DNA of 64,000 nucleotides from Isoetes taiwanensis (GCA_021234155.1 JAJEKV010000041.1:4454829-4518828), one strand, 5' to 3'. Positions 10,901 to 22,209 are shown, counted from the stretch's first letter. Numbers and translations: made by a program. Notes: generated by a model from the letters alone, not told the origin.

Positions 10901-12165
10901 CAGATGCATATACTTTCTGTTAAAAAAATTGCTAATTTTATCGTGGGGTTAAGCCGGTGGTTACCATTTGCCACTAGACTTTGGTTCTGCTTCTGCCTAT
11001 TAGTTTCTCATGCACCCAATCTAGTTATAGGAATATGAAAGTAAGTGTCCAAAAACAGAATAGAATGAAATCGATGCACCACACTATCCAGGTAGTTGAT
11101 CGTATGTTGCTGTAAAGGGGGCATGCAAAATAGATATAAAGTAGCTTTCTCATACATTTAGATGGATGTCTTATCCTAGCTCTGAAGCTGCAAATCACTT
11201 GTTACAGATGTAAAAGTTCTTTCTGCCCAACATACTACAAGCATAATTTTGGCATAAAGATCTGTCGGTGGCATGCTACCCGAAGTCACTTACCCGTATC
11301 AAGCATCCAGAAATCTCCCAATCTATTAAAACGAATTTTCAGAATAATTAGTAGGATGTTGAGCAGATTTATGCACAAATAAAATGTAGGTGAATTTTTT
11401 TCCTTCCATAACATGCTCAACAAGCAAGTTGGCTGACAAGGACATGCAGCTCAATAAATCTAAGAGCAATTGCCCAATTAGTCAAAATCCCCTTTTGTTT
11501 GAGTCTATAATGAGCTTCAAGAAATGTATGTTTTTCAACCACATAAAATTCTTCTCCCAAAGTAGCCTTCATTTCTTCATGGAAACGTTTTAAGCTGAAT
11601 ATTGAAAATTTCTGCAAACAATTATTGTTGCCTATGGATTCAAGGCTTTATTAAACGCATGAATTGATTAATCGACCAATATACAAGTTCTAACTGTATA
11701 GCTGACCTTTTGCGACCTGAACGGCCTCCAAATATAAACATGTGGCAATCTATTGCTATAGCAACATGGAAAGCCCTAGGACAGGGCCCAACATTTCCAT
11801 CTTGACCGCTTCCTGTGCACTCTGGCTGAAACCAGACATTATTTTCTGCCAGAGAAAGAGGTATGAAACTATCATTGACCAGAGTAAACAAAATTGTAAG
11901 GACCAGCTCCAATTGCCCAAAAACGATCTCGACAGACCTGTATCTAAAACAATGAGATCCTGCAAAAATTTCTTATCCACAAGACCACCAAACACTACCA
12001 CAAGTGTTTTCTTCACTCTTACTGCCGTGTGCCCACTGCTCAAATTACAGACTACAGATTGATATTCAAAGCATAGTAAAATAGATGAAACATGCAATTT
12101 GCTTACCTACGACCAGAAGGAGGGTTTCCTCCAAAATCTGCCGATGCAGATTGCACCCACCTCAT
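7944..12165 (-). CDS. kelch-repeat protein, 16 exons, 497 residues
   Basis: The exons, 5' to 3', are 12165-12107, 12035-11938, 11845-11707, 11322-11294, 10506-10410, 10342-10287, 10220-10113, 9837-9781, 9339-9248, 9172-9088, 8993-8841, 8768-8680, 8590-8414, 8347-8244, 8162-8096 and 8027-7944. Every junction is GT-AG and the phases join into one 497-codon frame. Kelch signatures follow in order: [41 protein letters not shown]. They form a six-bladed propeller over about residues 20-325. The last 140 residues are not propeller. From memory of the family it is closest to the Arabidopsis galactose-oxidase/kelch protein At2g36360, of similar length. Propellers of this kind mediate protein binding; no substrate is known to me. 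The start MRWVQSAS matches the family N-terminus. No damage is seen. Confidence 0.88.
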
Positions 12166-12463
12166 TTTGTTTTGGTCCGGCTATTAACTACAGATACAAA
12201 TAAATTTCTGTTTTGGTCCACAATATATACAATAGATTTTGTTTTGGTCCCGGTATACAATAGATTTCTGCTCATGAAATGAAATTTCTGTGACGTGGCA
12301 AGCCTACGTGGTTATTCGTTTGACGGGTTGAAAGAACAAAGAAAACTAACAAAACGTCACACCAGAAGGAAGGCTGTGGTGTTAGGCGAAGGTCAAATTT
12401 TGTTAAGCCTTTTGTTAGGCGAAGGTCAAATTTTGCACTTTTGTTGCACTTCCATCCTGGAAG

Positions 12464-12628
12464 ATGTGATGACGCTTGACACGGCAGAATTGTAACGAAA
12501 GTGCAATTATTATAACGTGAAGTTTGGGTTTCTTGACATTCTAATGTGATGACGCTTGACACGGCAGAATTGTAACGAAAGTGCAATTATTATAACGTGA
12601 AGTTTGGGTTTCTTGACATTCTAATGTG
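12464..12628. repeat. 80-base exact tandem duplication
   Basis: Two copies of an 80-base unit lie at 12464-12543 and 12544-12623, beginning atgtgatgacgcttgacacg, with five bases of a third. Just upstream a 21-base word (gttaggcgaaggtcaaattt) is also repeated near 12382 and 12413. It lies 300-460 bases upstream of the kelch start codon, so it could be part of that promoter. Confidence 0.9.
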
Positions 12629-12879
12629 GCAACTGATGTGTCAAGCTGAGGTGGTCGTATGAAGGATTTTTTCATGCTTTTCTCTCTCTCTTTCTATGCT
12701 TCATCTCATCGACTATGGCATTTCCGTGATGCCTAGTTGGAACGATGGCGCTTCTGTTTTGAATGCTAGCTTGAGATTAGATATGGCAGTTTAGGAGTGT
12801 CAGGGATCTTTTTGGAGTCTTTGTAAGATCGGCTAAAGATCAGCTTATATTTTGCAAGTTTAGCTAAAGATTGTGATTG

Positions 12880-13060
12880 AGATTTTTTGAGCCTTTTAAA
12901 GAGTTCAAAGTTTTCTTAGATGATCTATGCTTAGGATCTAGCTCTGCTAACCATTTGGAATTGCTTGCAAAGCTCTGCTCTTTGTGCAGGAATTCTAGAG
13001 TTAATCTCAATCCCAAGAAGTGCATCTTCTTTGCATCCAAAGGGCGGATTTTGGGAATGA
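12880..13060 (+). pseudogene. Ty3/gypsy reverse-transcriptase fragment
   Basis: The plus strand encodes FKVFLDDLCLGS, then HLELLAKLCSLCRNSRVNLN and PKKCIFF, the palm segment of a Ty3/gypsy reverse transcriptase (F-DD motif, then NP-KC-F). Only about 60 residues survive, and nothing recognisable from the same element flanks them. Confidence 0.7.
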
Positions 13061-13301
13061 GGTCTCCAACAAATATCAAGTGGCACAGTATGCACTCTGC
13101 TCGTCGCAGCAATGCCTCAGTAGGAGCGACCCAAGGAGTTTCGCATGATGGTGATCCTGCTTAATGCGGACGTCAGTCATCGTCTTCTCACTCTTGCTAT
13201 GTCATTTGGACTCTAACTCAATGTCTTGATGTTTCTCGTCAGCGTGGCTTATATAAAGGAAGTTCTCCGGTTGTCGGCCGGTTTTTGTGTTCTTTGTGAG
13301 T

Positions 13302-13355
13302 CCCTTACCAGAATAGGCATCGATCTGAGCCATCGGATCGGCATTCTGGGAAGGG
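13302..13355 (+). repeat. short imperfect hairpin
   Basis: CCCTTACCAGAAT..CGATC pairs with GATCGGCATTCTGGGAAGGG across a loop of about ten bases, with an internal bulge. Its length suits a small RNA precursor or a transposon relic. There is no evidence of expression. Confidence 0.4.
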
Positions 13356-14003
13356 ACGAGCAGCTATATATGCACTATTCATTCTTTTGGTTGGTTATCG
13401 GCGTCTTCTCATAGCAGCGTCTCTTCCTTGCCCATTGCTTCCCTCCCTACCCGCCCTTTTAGTCTTGAGCTTGTTTCATGTTCATGTTTATTTCCTTTTC
13501 AATATTAACTCCATTATCCTCCACTCATTGGGTGTTGCTATGGTGAATATTGTCGTCTATTTTTTATATGTTTTTGTTCAACCCGTTGGATGATTTTTTT
13601 TTTATTTTTTTTTTCCCCACCCGATGGCTAATGCAAATTATTTTCCACTCACTGGGTGATGCTATCTATATATTTTCCACCCATTGGGTGATGCTAGATG
13701 ATTTCCGCCAATGATGCTATTTTTCTTTTTCTACCTCTCGATGATGTTTTCTATTTCTATATATGTTTGTTTACGGTTTCTAACGTCTAATGGGTGTTTT
13801 TGCTTTCTGGGGACTATTTTCTTAGGGGGTGCTCGCCTTTTGTGGTTGTACCTATTTTAATAACGTTTAACGGATACTTTCTAGGCATTTCTCCCTTTTT
13901 CCAGGTTTCACACATTCTATGGTGTTGATGCGCATTTGGGCTGGCTTCATCAACTTCCTACCTTGCTCTTCAAGGTATCCTCGAGGCCGTTGGCGACCAT
14001 TTC

Positions 14004-14060
14004 TCATTAGGGTTTTCCTCGAAAACCCGAAAGGACGGGGTTTTTTACCCCGATGAGAAG
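14004..14060 (+). mobile_element. diverged LINE 3'-UTR fragment
   Basis: The words AGGGTTTTCCTCGAAAACCC and CGGGGTTTTTTACCCCG recall the 3'-UTR of the LINE copies at 1661-2055 and 21530-21580. Both form perfect small hairpins. No tail is present. It could also be chance similarity of simple hairpins. Confidence 0.4.
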
Positions 14061-14118
14061 TTGTCGCCATTGTCCTCTCTCTTTCCTTTGCATATTTTCT
14101 TATTTCATTATGGGGTAG

Positions 14119-15165
14119 CTAGACATTGTTCCTATGGTCAGCACCCCATTCAGATTTTACCACACATTGTACACTGCGGCTGTGATGAATGACAACTGGT
14201 TTTTGTGTTTTTTGCAGGTTCCTTACCAAAATAAGAATGTTTACAAAAGATGCATCATTTGGCATATGTTCCAATTGCATCTCATCAAAACATTCTAAAG
14301 CAAGAAAGACCTTCTCCATGTGGGCATATCCTGTTACCATTGCACCCCATGTTATCACATTCCTATTAAGCAGTTCTCTAAACACTTGATGGGACTCCGC
14401 CATATTCCCACATTGGCCTACATATCAACCAAGGCACTGCCCACAATAACATGTAAATAAAGATTAGTCTGAATAATTCCATGCGAAACGAAGCTTCCCT
14501 GCCCTACTGCTCCTACAATGGCACATGGCTTCATAACACTGAAAAGGATAGCATCATCGGGCTCTAAGCTTTCTTTTGCATCTTTTCAAAATATTGCAGG
14601 GCCAACAAACCTTGCGAATTTGGTAAATTGTTAAAAGCATTGCATGTCTCCTCAAGACTGCTATCATCATAGTAAGACTAATATCTACAAAGCATATAAA
14701 AGAAGATGCAAGATTTTTAAGCTTGTTGTCAGCAAGGAAACGTTGCTATTTGTAAACAGTTTATATGATTGAACCAGGGTTTCTATACCCTTGTTTTCAT
14801 CATCATAAATACCAAGAAATATAGGATCCAACGAAAGCTAATTATCAAGGATTTTCTGTCTATTCGGTAAGGCAGAGGACCCAGTGTTAGAAAAATCATT
14901 TTGCAAAGTCAAAGCAGCAATAGAAATGGTCAGGGAATGTTCGTTGATGCGCTTTGCTACAACCCTAGTACTACTTGAAGAAGAAGCAAAGATTAAGGAC
15001 TCACAAATCCAAGAAGCGAGTTTGCTTGAGCACATATCGTTTCTGACTCGTCTGAGGTCCTTGCCTTTTAAGAGTTCTTCCAGCTTACGGGCAGAAAAGG
15101 TGGTCATTTGCTTCAGATCATTTGGTTCCTTTTCATTTTCATCATCAAAAGGATCGATTCCATTC
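14119..15165 (-). pseudogene. decayed PLS-type PPR gene
   Basis: Minus-strand translation gives, in order, an N-terminal region (DLKQMTTFSARKLEELLKG), then ETLVQSYKLF, LQYFEKMQ, then HGIIQTNLYLHVIVGSALVD followed by a stop in VDMYAKCG, and, in another frame, RNVITWGAMVTGY and CFDEMQLE. The RNV-TWGAM-GY and ALVDMYAKCG words are classic PLS-class PPR motifs. Several stops and at least two frameshifts break it. It probably derives from a family related to the gene at 50-55 kb. Confidence 0.75.
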
Positions 15166-15845
15166 TCTTATTCTTCTTTTCGGTGGAAGTTGAACTAACC
15201 TGGGACAGTAACATGGACAGATTGGTGCAGAACTTGCCTTGATTCAAGAGTCGCCGTTTTTAAGTTCACTCAAGAATGGGCATTCGATTTGTTGCACTAC
15301 AAAATATAAATCGGATAACCCTCCTATAAAAGCTCCTTTCTCAATCCCCCCCATTGCCCATTACTTACAAAACCCTCTAATCCCTGATCTTCTCTTTCCT
15401 GATCTGAAACCCTTGTTCTCTGCATCTGATTCACACATCTAATTCCTGTTTCCGAAAAGGCATAAAGAACTCCTACAATGGCTAGAACCTTTCAAGAAAT
15501 TTAAGTCCAGTAAGTACCTTGCACAACATCAAAAATTCATGCCGGTTAGGCGGTTCGAACAACATTGAAGGGAAACAGGGGTGACTGGCAGTTTACTAGC
15601 AACAACCAGTTTGGAGCGGTTTTCAGCATATTTCAGGCATATTCTAGCATATACTCGGACCCCAAAAAGAAAAAAGAAATTGTGCACCTCCGGTTAGGGC
15701 AAGCCTGCTTAAGAAAAAAAAGAAAAGAAACTAGTCAAAAGCACGTTTGATTACTTTGCATAGCAAATTGCAAGATTTGGAGTCATACATTGGATTGGAC
15801 ATGATGTGTAGCTGCTCTTCTCTGCAATCACATTTGAAATTCAAT

Positions 15846-15854
15846 GATCATGTT

Positions 15855-15855
<1 letters not shown>
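15846..15855. repeat. target duplication of the L1, 3' side
   Basis: GATCATGTTC directly flanks the L1 poly(A) side. The identical ten bases recur at 27370-27379 beyond the L1 5' end. Confidence 0.9.
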
Positions 15856-15887
<32 letters not shown>

Positions 15888-16136
15888 GGCAAGGTTGGTT
15901 TTATATTTCATTTATAGAAAATACATAAATACCTTTGCTAATAAAAGCAAAGTATAGCAGAAAGTAAAGCTACTACAATAATATAGTAGGTATGGTCCCA
16001 AGACCAATTGCATCAGATTTGAGTATAATACCAAAATCTAAGTATGTAGATATGAAAATATATGTTTTTGTTACTGATAGCAATCCAAAAAGTTATCTCT
16101 GTCAGAATTTGAGTTGCACATCTGTTTCCATGGACG

Positions 16137-16532
16137 TCATGCCAGATCCAGTACATCTTGCATTGTGAAATCCGGAACCTCCCTCTTTCCAAACATCGTG
16201 AGCATGTGGTCCAGATCTTCTGCAATGTAATTTGTGAAGTCAAGAAGAACCAGAACATGAGCTTGCCTTTTTTGCTGCCACTTATGAAACAAATTCTCAA
16301 AGTACGGTTTGAGGTTATTAAACCTCCACACCTCCCTGTTTTTGAGTACCCTTTTGATAGCTTTTGCATGAACCAATTCTCTTCTCAATTGCTTAAACAT
16401 GTCTTCCTGTTCGAACTTGGACAGCTGTGAGAATTCTTCATCCTCATACTGTGCCACCCCCATCATTCTCTCTCCACTTCTTGTGCTATTGAGTCTCCTC
16501 ATTTCTCCTGTGTAAGACATCATCAAAAGCAT
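16137..16532 (-). CDS. third ORF of the L1, 131 residues
   Basis: It begins with ATG inside the last 47 bases of ORF2, in another frame, and runs 131 codons to TAA. The product is charged and helical-looking. It contains YEDEEFSQL, QLRRELVHAKAIKRVL and NREVWRF, then HVLVLLDFTNYIAEDLDHML. I do not recognise a family. A related, frameshifted reading is encoded at the same position in the second L1 at the right edge (63565-64000), with YGDERIHE, IRDNEICKARERIW, TREV and a leucine-rich stretch before RLIRDNLWM. Shared position and pattern argue for a conserved accessory L1 protein. Its function is unknown. Confidence 0.5.
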   Translation of the reverse strand: MLLMMSYTGEMRRLNSTRSGERMMGVAQYEDEEFSQLSKFEQEDMFKQLRRELVHAKAIKRVLKNREVWRFNNLKPYFENLFHKWQQKRQAHVLVLLDFTNYIAEDLDHMLTMFGKREVPDFTMQDVLDLA

Positions 16533-16883
16533 TTAAGTTAGTAAGAAAGAAATCAAAACTGCCATGGAATCTACCAATTTTATCCCATGATCTGTCATAA
16601 TTCTTTCCTCTAACCATTTTATGAGCCACTGCTGTATCTGCAATTAAGTATATGAATTCTTTTTTAACCCAAATCAATGATGAACTCTTCCCCTCTATCT
16701 GAACTCGGTTCCTATGTTTCCACAAAATCCAACATGCCATTGTTCTAAGTGTGTTCAGAAATCTGCTATTAGTATCCATGACCTGAGAATATTATTTTCT
16801 GTAATGGAACCCTGGTTTATTTGTGCTGCCCAACTCCAAAACTCAGTAATTCTCTGACATATAAACACATGATTAGAAGATTC
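16486..16883 (-). pseudogene. L1 ORF2 C-terminus, beyond the nested insertion
   Basis: This continues the ORF2 chain that stops at 21713. It encodes HVFICQRITEFWSWA and, after one frameshift near 16760, LRTMACWILWKHRNRVQ. The latter is the usual C-terminal WxxWKxRN motif of plant L1 ORF2. It ends with TAG at 16486-16488 and overlaps ORF3. Confidence 0.85.
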
Positions 16884-16943
16884 CCTTTGGTGGCCCTCTA
16901 TGGCCACCTCTGACAGCATGCATGCGTTGAAGAAAAGAGCAAT

Positions 16944-17937
16944 TTGGACACCTCGTCCCCATCAGAGCAGGTATCTCAGGCTGAGGCAATCAGGGTTGTA
17001 CAGGAACAGGCCGATTCCCTCCAGGCTAAGCTGGCAAGCTTGGAGGCATCACGAGACCATCTGCCAGAGGCTGCGCTCAAGAAGCAGCTTCTCCAACAGA
17101 AGGAGCGAATTTCCCTTGTGGAAGTTCGGCTTGGGGATTATGATTGCAGGGGAGCCCAAAAGGTCGAGGACCGGATAAGAGGGAGATACAAGCAACAACG
17201 CAGCCTAGTCACGAGATGGGGCACCGCTTGGATAAGGTCCACCAGCGGTGGATGGAAGACATGGCGCCAAGCGCGGCTGACATGAAGGGGTTGCTCCAGC
17301 CAGATTGTACAAGTCACAAGCATGGCTGGTCGGATAGATGCTAAGGAAAAGGATGTGGAAGCGGTGCGGGGCGGGCTCCAATTCCTTGACGGGCAAAGGC
17401 GGACATGTGAGAGATGTCGAAGATGCTCACATATAGAGAACCATATGGCCCACTTACAAAGAAGAGATGCAGGGACCTCCAATGGAGGTGCAACGAACCC
17501 GAGTGCACCACGGTCATCACGCACCAGCACCCCCATACCGCAGGCCGAGGTGGCTCGTGGAATCGGCGGTACTGCCGTGAGGAGCAAGACATCCAGGCAC
17601 GCCGCCTCAACCTTATTGTGCGGGGATTGCCGGAGGAGCAAGGCGAGGATTTGCCAGGTAAGCTTACCACCCTGGTACTTGCAAAGCTCCAATTACAGTA
17701 TTTGGTTATCAAGAGTCCAATCAGATCGGAGGACCGAGCATGAGACCTCGGCTAGTTAAGTTTGCAGTCTTGGATTGGGAGGCAAAATCTTTGTTGTTGC
17801 AATGCACCAGTCGCTTGAAAGGTACGTCCATATACCTGGATGTGGATCTCACGCCACTGCAACAACGGGAAAGAAGCCAAGAGTTGGTCAAGATAAGAGA
17901 GATTCAAAAGCCGGAGGGGCCGCTTTGGTTTGGTTAA
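16944..17937 (+). pseudogene. LINE ORF1, coiled coil plus L1-ORF1p-like domain
   Basis: The first part is a coiled coil (VVQEQADSLQAKLASLEAS and following). After frameshifts comes RRLNLIVRGLPEEQGEDLPG, resembling the RNA-binding region of animal-type L1 ORF1p (NLRIxGLPE). Next is RPRLVKFAVLDWEAKSLLLQ, then LKGTSIYLDVDLTPLQQRER, matching the ORF1p C-terminal domain pattern (RPR-VKF, then LKG-I-DL). Plant L1s normally carry a zinc-knuckle ORF1 instead. At least three frame changes break it. Confidence 0.65.
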
Positions 17938-18189
17938 TGGCAAGATGAAGGTATATGTGCCTCCTCGTCGCGATTCGCGGAGGCAAAGACTCCCACGAAG
18001 CAAATTGGCCAAGCAGGGCGTGAGCGTCCAGGCATCGTGCCGCGAGGCCGTGGAGAGGGCGGATTGAGGCCTTCCACAATCGCAAAGACATCCATCAGGG
18101 TCCCGTGAGCAGGCTGCCCGAGTTATTCCAACTACAGCAGCGTCCTCAGGCACTCAGATGGATCCACAGCCGCAGGAGTCAGCATAGGG

Positions 18190-18950
18190 AAAGTGTCTTC
18201 GTATTGTTTCCTGGAATTGTAGGGGCTTCCCGTGGCGTATGGGCGATGGCTTGAATGGGATCGCGATTTACATGGACATCGCCTTCCCGCAGGAGACATG
18301 GGAGTATGAAGGGCATCGATTGCCGGACATTCGAGGATATCGGATTTCTCACTTGCTAATGGCGCCATGGCGGGGGCAGGTACGGTGGAGTGGCTTGCTA
18401 CTTTAGGGATGCCTTAGCATGCAAGATCACACTTCAGAAGTCTGATGTGTTTAACCGCTACATGTGGGTAATGGTATTAGAGCCTGGTCATGTCCCATTG
18501 TTTCTTGCTAGCTGCTACATTCCCCATGCAGGCTCTAAGTTCTACCAGGTACATGATGCGTACCGCGGATGTCCGGATGCCATATAGGGAATCAGTATGA
18601 TGACATAGACCGCTATAATCAGCGAGGGACAAGTGTTTTTGCTTGGAGATTTCAATGCTCAGACGGGCCAAGCAGATTCAAATGCGATCGGTGACCTTCC
18701 AAGGTGACGATAATGCTGATCCGCTTTGGCTTGAGACAGCCGCTATTCAGAATACACGGCACTCCGAGGATATGGTGGCTAGACCATTTGGCAGGCAGCT
18801 GGTCCAGCTCTGCCAGGTTTTTGACATGGTAATTTGTAATGGTATGCGCCGTGATGGCCACACTCGGGGGGTGTTACTTGCGGGAGTGATAGGCGTGATG
18901 GGGAGCTAGTGTGTTGGATTACCTTCTCGCCCGTGCTGAAGACTTGACAT
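18190..18950 (+). pseudogene. LINE ORF2 endonuclease region
   Basis: It encodes LRIVSWNCRGFP, FPQETWEYEGHRLPDIRGY, GVACYFRDALACK, NRYMWVMVLEPGH and FLASCYIPHAGS, then VFLLGDFNAQTGQ. These are the successive blocks of the APE-type endonuclease (WN-RG, Q-E, G-FR, Y-P, GDFN). The blocks lie in different frames, so it is broken. Confidence 0.75.
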
Positions 18951-19699
18951 GGTTACACACCTCTCCATTGGCACAAGCACGTGGGATGAGGAGGCTTTGT
19001 CGGATCACTACCCGCTTTATGTCACGCCCCGAATTGGGAGCACTCAATAGCGGAGACACCGCAAAGGGGCGTGGAGGGTTACCATACATCCCACGCCATC
19101 GAGCGTGACAAGCGATGAATCGTGTTGGTGCGTGAATTACAGGGGTTTGATAGCTTCTACACACTGCAAGACAGGTGTGCATGGTTGGTGAGGGCGCTGC
19201 TTGCAGCTGCTGAGGCTTCCTTTGCAGTGAAGGGCCCTCCAAGGAGGGACACCGCGCATTTTCCTGAGAACCCGTGGTTTGATGCTGATTGCAAGGCTCT
19301 AAAGAGCCACCTGCGCTTGGTCATAGATCCACGTTTGCGCCACAGTGCCCCGCAAGACTATAAGCTCTTCCTAAAAGCCAAGAAGGGGAGATACATGGCA
19401 GAAACCCAGGAGCGCCTTTGTTTGACATGCTCATGGCAGAGCCAAAAGCTTTTTGGCGTAAGGTGTTATATAAGAAGCGCCAGGTGGCTGGTAATGTAAG
19501 TGTGGAGCAATGGATGCACCGCTTGCAGGAGTTATATGACCCGCCAGGAGCTAATGCCAGGGTCCCGGATCGTAGGAGAGGTGCCGCGGCTCACGCGGAG
19601 GATGTTCAAAAAGGTCTCGGGCATCCGGCGAATGGCAAGGCAAAGGATTTACAGGGGGCTGCAGGCCGAAATTTGTTGAAATGGGGTGGCCCATCTCAG

Positions 19700-20670
19700 T
19701 GGTAGGGCCCCGGACGGTGATCATTAACCGTGCTCGAGCGAGGGGCTCCCCGTGAGTGGATGGTTAGTAAGGTTGTTCCTGTTCATAAAGCCGGTAATCT
19801 GGATGGCCGTGCCAATTACCGGATGATTATGGTAAGCTCATTGCTTGCAAAGCTCTGGCGTGGGTGGTGGAGAAGAAACTTACTAAGTGGGCCGAGGAGG
19901 CAGGGGTGCGGGCAATTGGCCAGGCAGGCTTTCGCCCAGCTCACTCCACGACCGACCATATCTTCACTTTGAGAGTGTTGATGGAGGCAAGCCGGAATGA
20001 GCGACAGGACTTGTATTGCTGCTTTGTAGATTTTAAGACTGCATATGATACCGTCCCCAGAGACATACTGTGGCAGAGGTTGCAAGAATTGCGAGTTCCA
20101 CAGGAGTTGCAGAATGTGGTGCACCAGCTTTATGATGGGATTTATGCTGCACTGCCTTATGAGGATCGGCGGGTAGCTAGCACTATGGGAGTTAAGCAGG
20201 GCTGCCCGTTGTCTCCAACGCTTTTTGGGTTGTATATTGATAGCTTGGAGACGTGGATGCAGCACCATGGGGGAGCCGGGGTGCAATTATCTGATGCGAC
20301 CTCTGTGAGCCAGTTACTATATGCGGATGATGTAGCTTTGCTAGCTCACACGGCCAGCAGTATGCAGCAGCATTTGGATGCCCTCAGTGGGTTCTGTGGG
20401 GCAACGGGAATGACAGTGAACTTGCACAAAACTAAGCTTCTCGCGATCCTGTCCTCGCAACACCCTATCCCGGAGTTCTATTACAGGGGACAGGAAGTGG
20501 AGATGGTGCGGAGCTTCAAGTATCTGGGAATTGATTTCACTACTAACATGCTGTGGGATGAGTGTGTGGAGAGAAGAGCCGGTCTGGCCGGAAGGCTTTA
20601 TATGCGATGCAAAACGCGTGTTGCTTGGATAGATCTCTCGGATCGGGGCGAGGAGAGCACACCGCTTTAG
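19700..20670 (+). pseudogene. LINE ORF2 reverse transcriptase
   Basis: An open stretch at 19864-20670 (268 codons) covers the palm and fingers: GQAGFRPAHSTTDHIFTLR, FVDFKTAYDTVPRDILW, MGVKQGCPLSPTLFGLYID, then LYADDVALLA with the catalytic YADD, and FKYLGIDFT. It is preceded by a frameshifted REWMVSKVVPVHKAGN (plus GRANYR). The order and spacing are those of a LINE reverse transcriptase. Core residues are intact. Confidence 0.9.
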
Positions 20671-21453
20671 AGCTTTGGTTGAGCCGGTCTTTGCTATATG
20701 GGGTGGAGGTTTGGGGCCCAGCAGTTAGCAAAAATACGTGGGATAGGTTGGAAAGGGTGCAGAAAGCTTTCTTGACCTATAGCTTGGGAGTGAAGGACAC
20801 CGTACCGTATCAGATTTTGTTGTATGAGACGGGGTTCTGGCCTTTACAGCATTCTGCTATGCGAAGGCATCTTACTTGCTTCCATAAGGTGGATGGGATG
20901 GATGAGCATCGCTGCTTGCCCCCACAGCCGCGTTGTTAACGTAGGGCCCCCCAAATGACCGAGGGGGTATGGCACGAGCAGCAATCGTAAGGGATGGTTT
21001 AGGAGGTGGTCTATGGATTACCAAATGATGGTGGCACCGCGCATTCGCATGAGAATGGGCAATTGGATGCGGGCTATCTTGCCACTCGGGGATGCCTCTA
21101 CTCTTGCAAAGCCCAAGACGAGCACTATCACGCCGATTAATCCCAGCCTTGAGCATGGACCCCATCGGTACTTGAAAGCACACATCTCTGTGAAGAAACG
21201 GAGAGCTATTGCCGCCATAAGGACGGGTTCCCATTACCTCAGAATTGAGACAGCTCGCTGGGGGGTGAATGGCGGGCACGGGATCCCCAGGGAGGAGAGG
21301 ATATGTCAGTGTTGTGAGATGCACGTGATAGAGGATGAGCACCATGCCCTCCAAATGCATTGCCCAAAGATATGCCCATGTCCGGCGAAGGTGCACACGA
21401 TCTTAGATGCTCTGACACACCGCTACATCAGTTACTCGCATCACCTATGGTAG
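20671..21453 (+). pseudogene. LINE ORF2 C-terminal region with Cys/His knuckle
   Basis: It encodes LERVQKAFLTYSLGVKDTVP and LYETGFWPLQH, then after a stop RRAIAAIRTGSHYLRIETAR and ICQCC...EDEHHALQ, a C-terminal zinc-knuckle-like block. The same block is recognisable in the truncated copy at 1661-2055. Confidence 0.75.
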
Positions 21454-21705
21454 CGCGACTGGGAGCTTACATCCTGCAGATTTCGGCCGTCAGACTTGCT
21501 CTTCTGGGGCATGGTATTTGAGAGCCTATTATTAGGGTTTTTCCTCCCAAGTGGGGGTTTTTTCATCCCGGTAGTAGGGTTCTACTGTACAGTTACATTG
21601 TTTGTTTTTGGTGTTGGGGTTTTTGGATTTTTTGCCTGTTCTGTGCCGTCTCATAGGCCTCTGGCCTCCGTGGACGTTAAAATAAACTTCCTTCCTTCCT
21701 TCCTT

Positions 21706-21712
21706 CCTTTGG
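21706..21712. repeat. target duplication of the nested LINE, 3' side
   Basis: CCTTTGG ends the CTTC tail and re-enters the L1 frame (ggccacagtg). It equals 16884-16890. Part of the match could be tail sequence. Confidence 0.75.
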
Positions 21713-22209
21713 CCACAGTGTAAAGGGCAAAGTGGTGAAACTGCATTATCAAATTTAGCCCTTTTTTCATTTGTTTGCAAGCTCTGGTGCAATAATAGCC
21801 ACCTGAATGTTTTCAGTTTGTTAGCAGTGTACAACTTCCAACTTTTTGCATTGATTTTGGCCAACGTTTTCTCATCACAGTGCCACATTGCATTTGCTTT
21901 GGATGGCTTGTGTACTATTATCTGTTTATACACCTCCTTTACTGAGTATATTTCCTTTCCCTGCAATGTCCACTGGTTGGAGTTTTCACTAAAATCATCC
22001 TGTGAGGCAACTATATCCATAACTTTCCTAAAAATCTCCTTATCAACCTGAGATCCTTTGGTTTCTGCTGCAATCTCATCCCAAGTTTTCCATCTATTCT
22101 GTACTCTTAGATCCCCAAACTTTCTGAGACCTGCATCATGCCATTGCATATACTTTTGTGGGTGTTTGAAAGCAAGACACCCTTCTTCCTCTGTGCAAAG
22201 ATCAGGATG
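21713..22209 (-). pseudogene. L1 ORF2, segment after the second stop
   Basis: In the same frame as the upstream RT block, it reads on through KFGDLRVQNRWKTWDEIA and LKTFRWLLLHQSLQTNEKR to VSPLCPLHCG, the start of the usual C-terminal zinc-binding region. There the nested LINE interrupts it; it resumes at 16883. Confidence 0.85.

Larger units (their letters stand above)
16891..21705 (+). mobile_element. non-L1-type LINE with (CTTC)n tail, nested in the L1
   Basis: The target duplication CCTTTGG (16884-16890 and 21706-21712) brackets a 4.8-kb plus-strand LINE, although the right copy merges with the CCTT tail. It carries an ORF1 with a coiled coil and an L1 ORF1p-like domain, an apurinic-type endonuclease, a reverse transcriptase with LYADD, and a C-terminal Cys/His knuckle. 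It has a 3'-UTR with hairpins and a CTTC microsatellite instead of poly(A). All ORFs carry stops or frameshifts. The microsatellite tail recalls RTE-like clades, but the ORF1 does not, so I leave the clade open. Confidence 0.88.
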
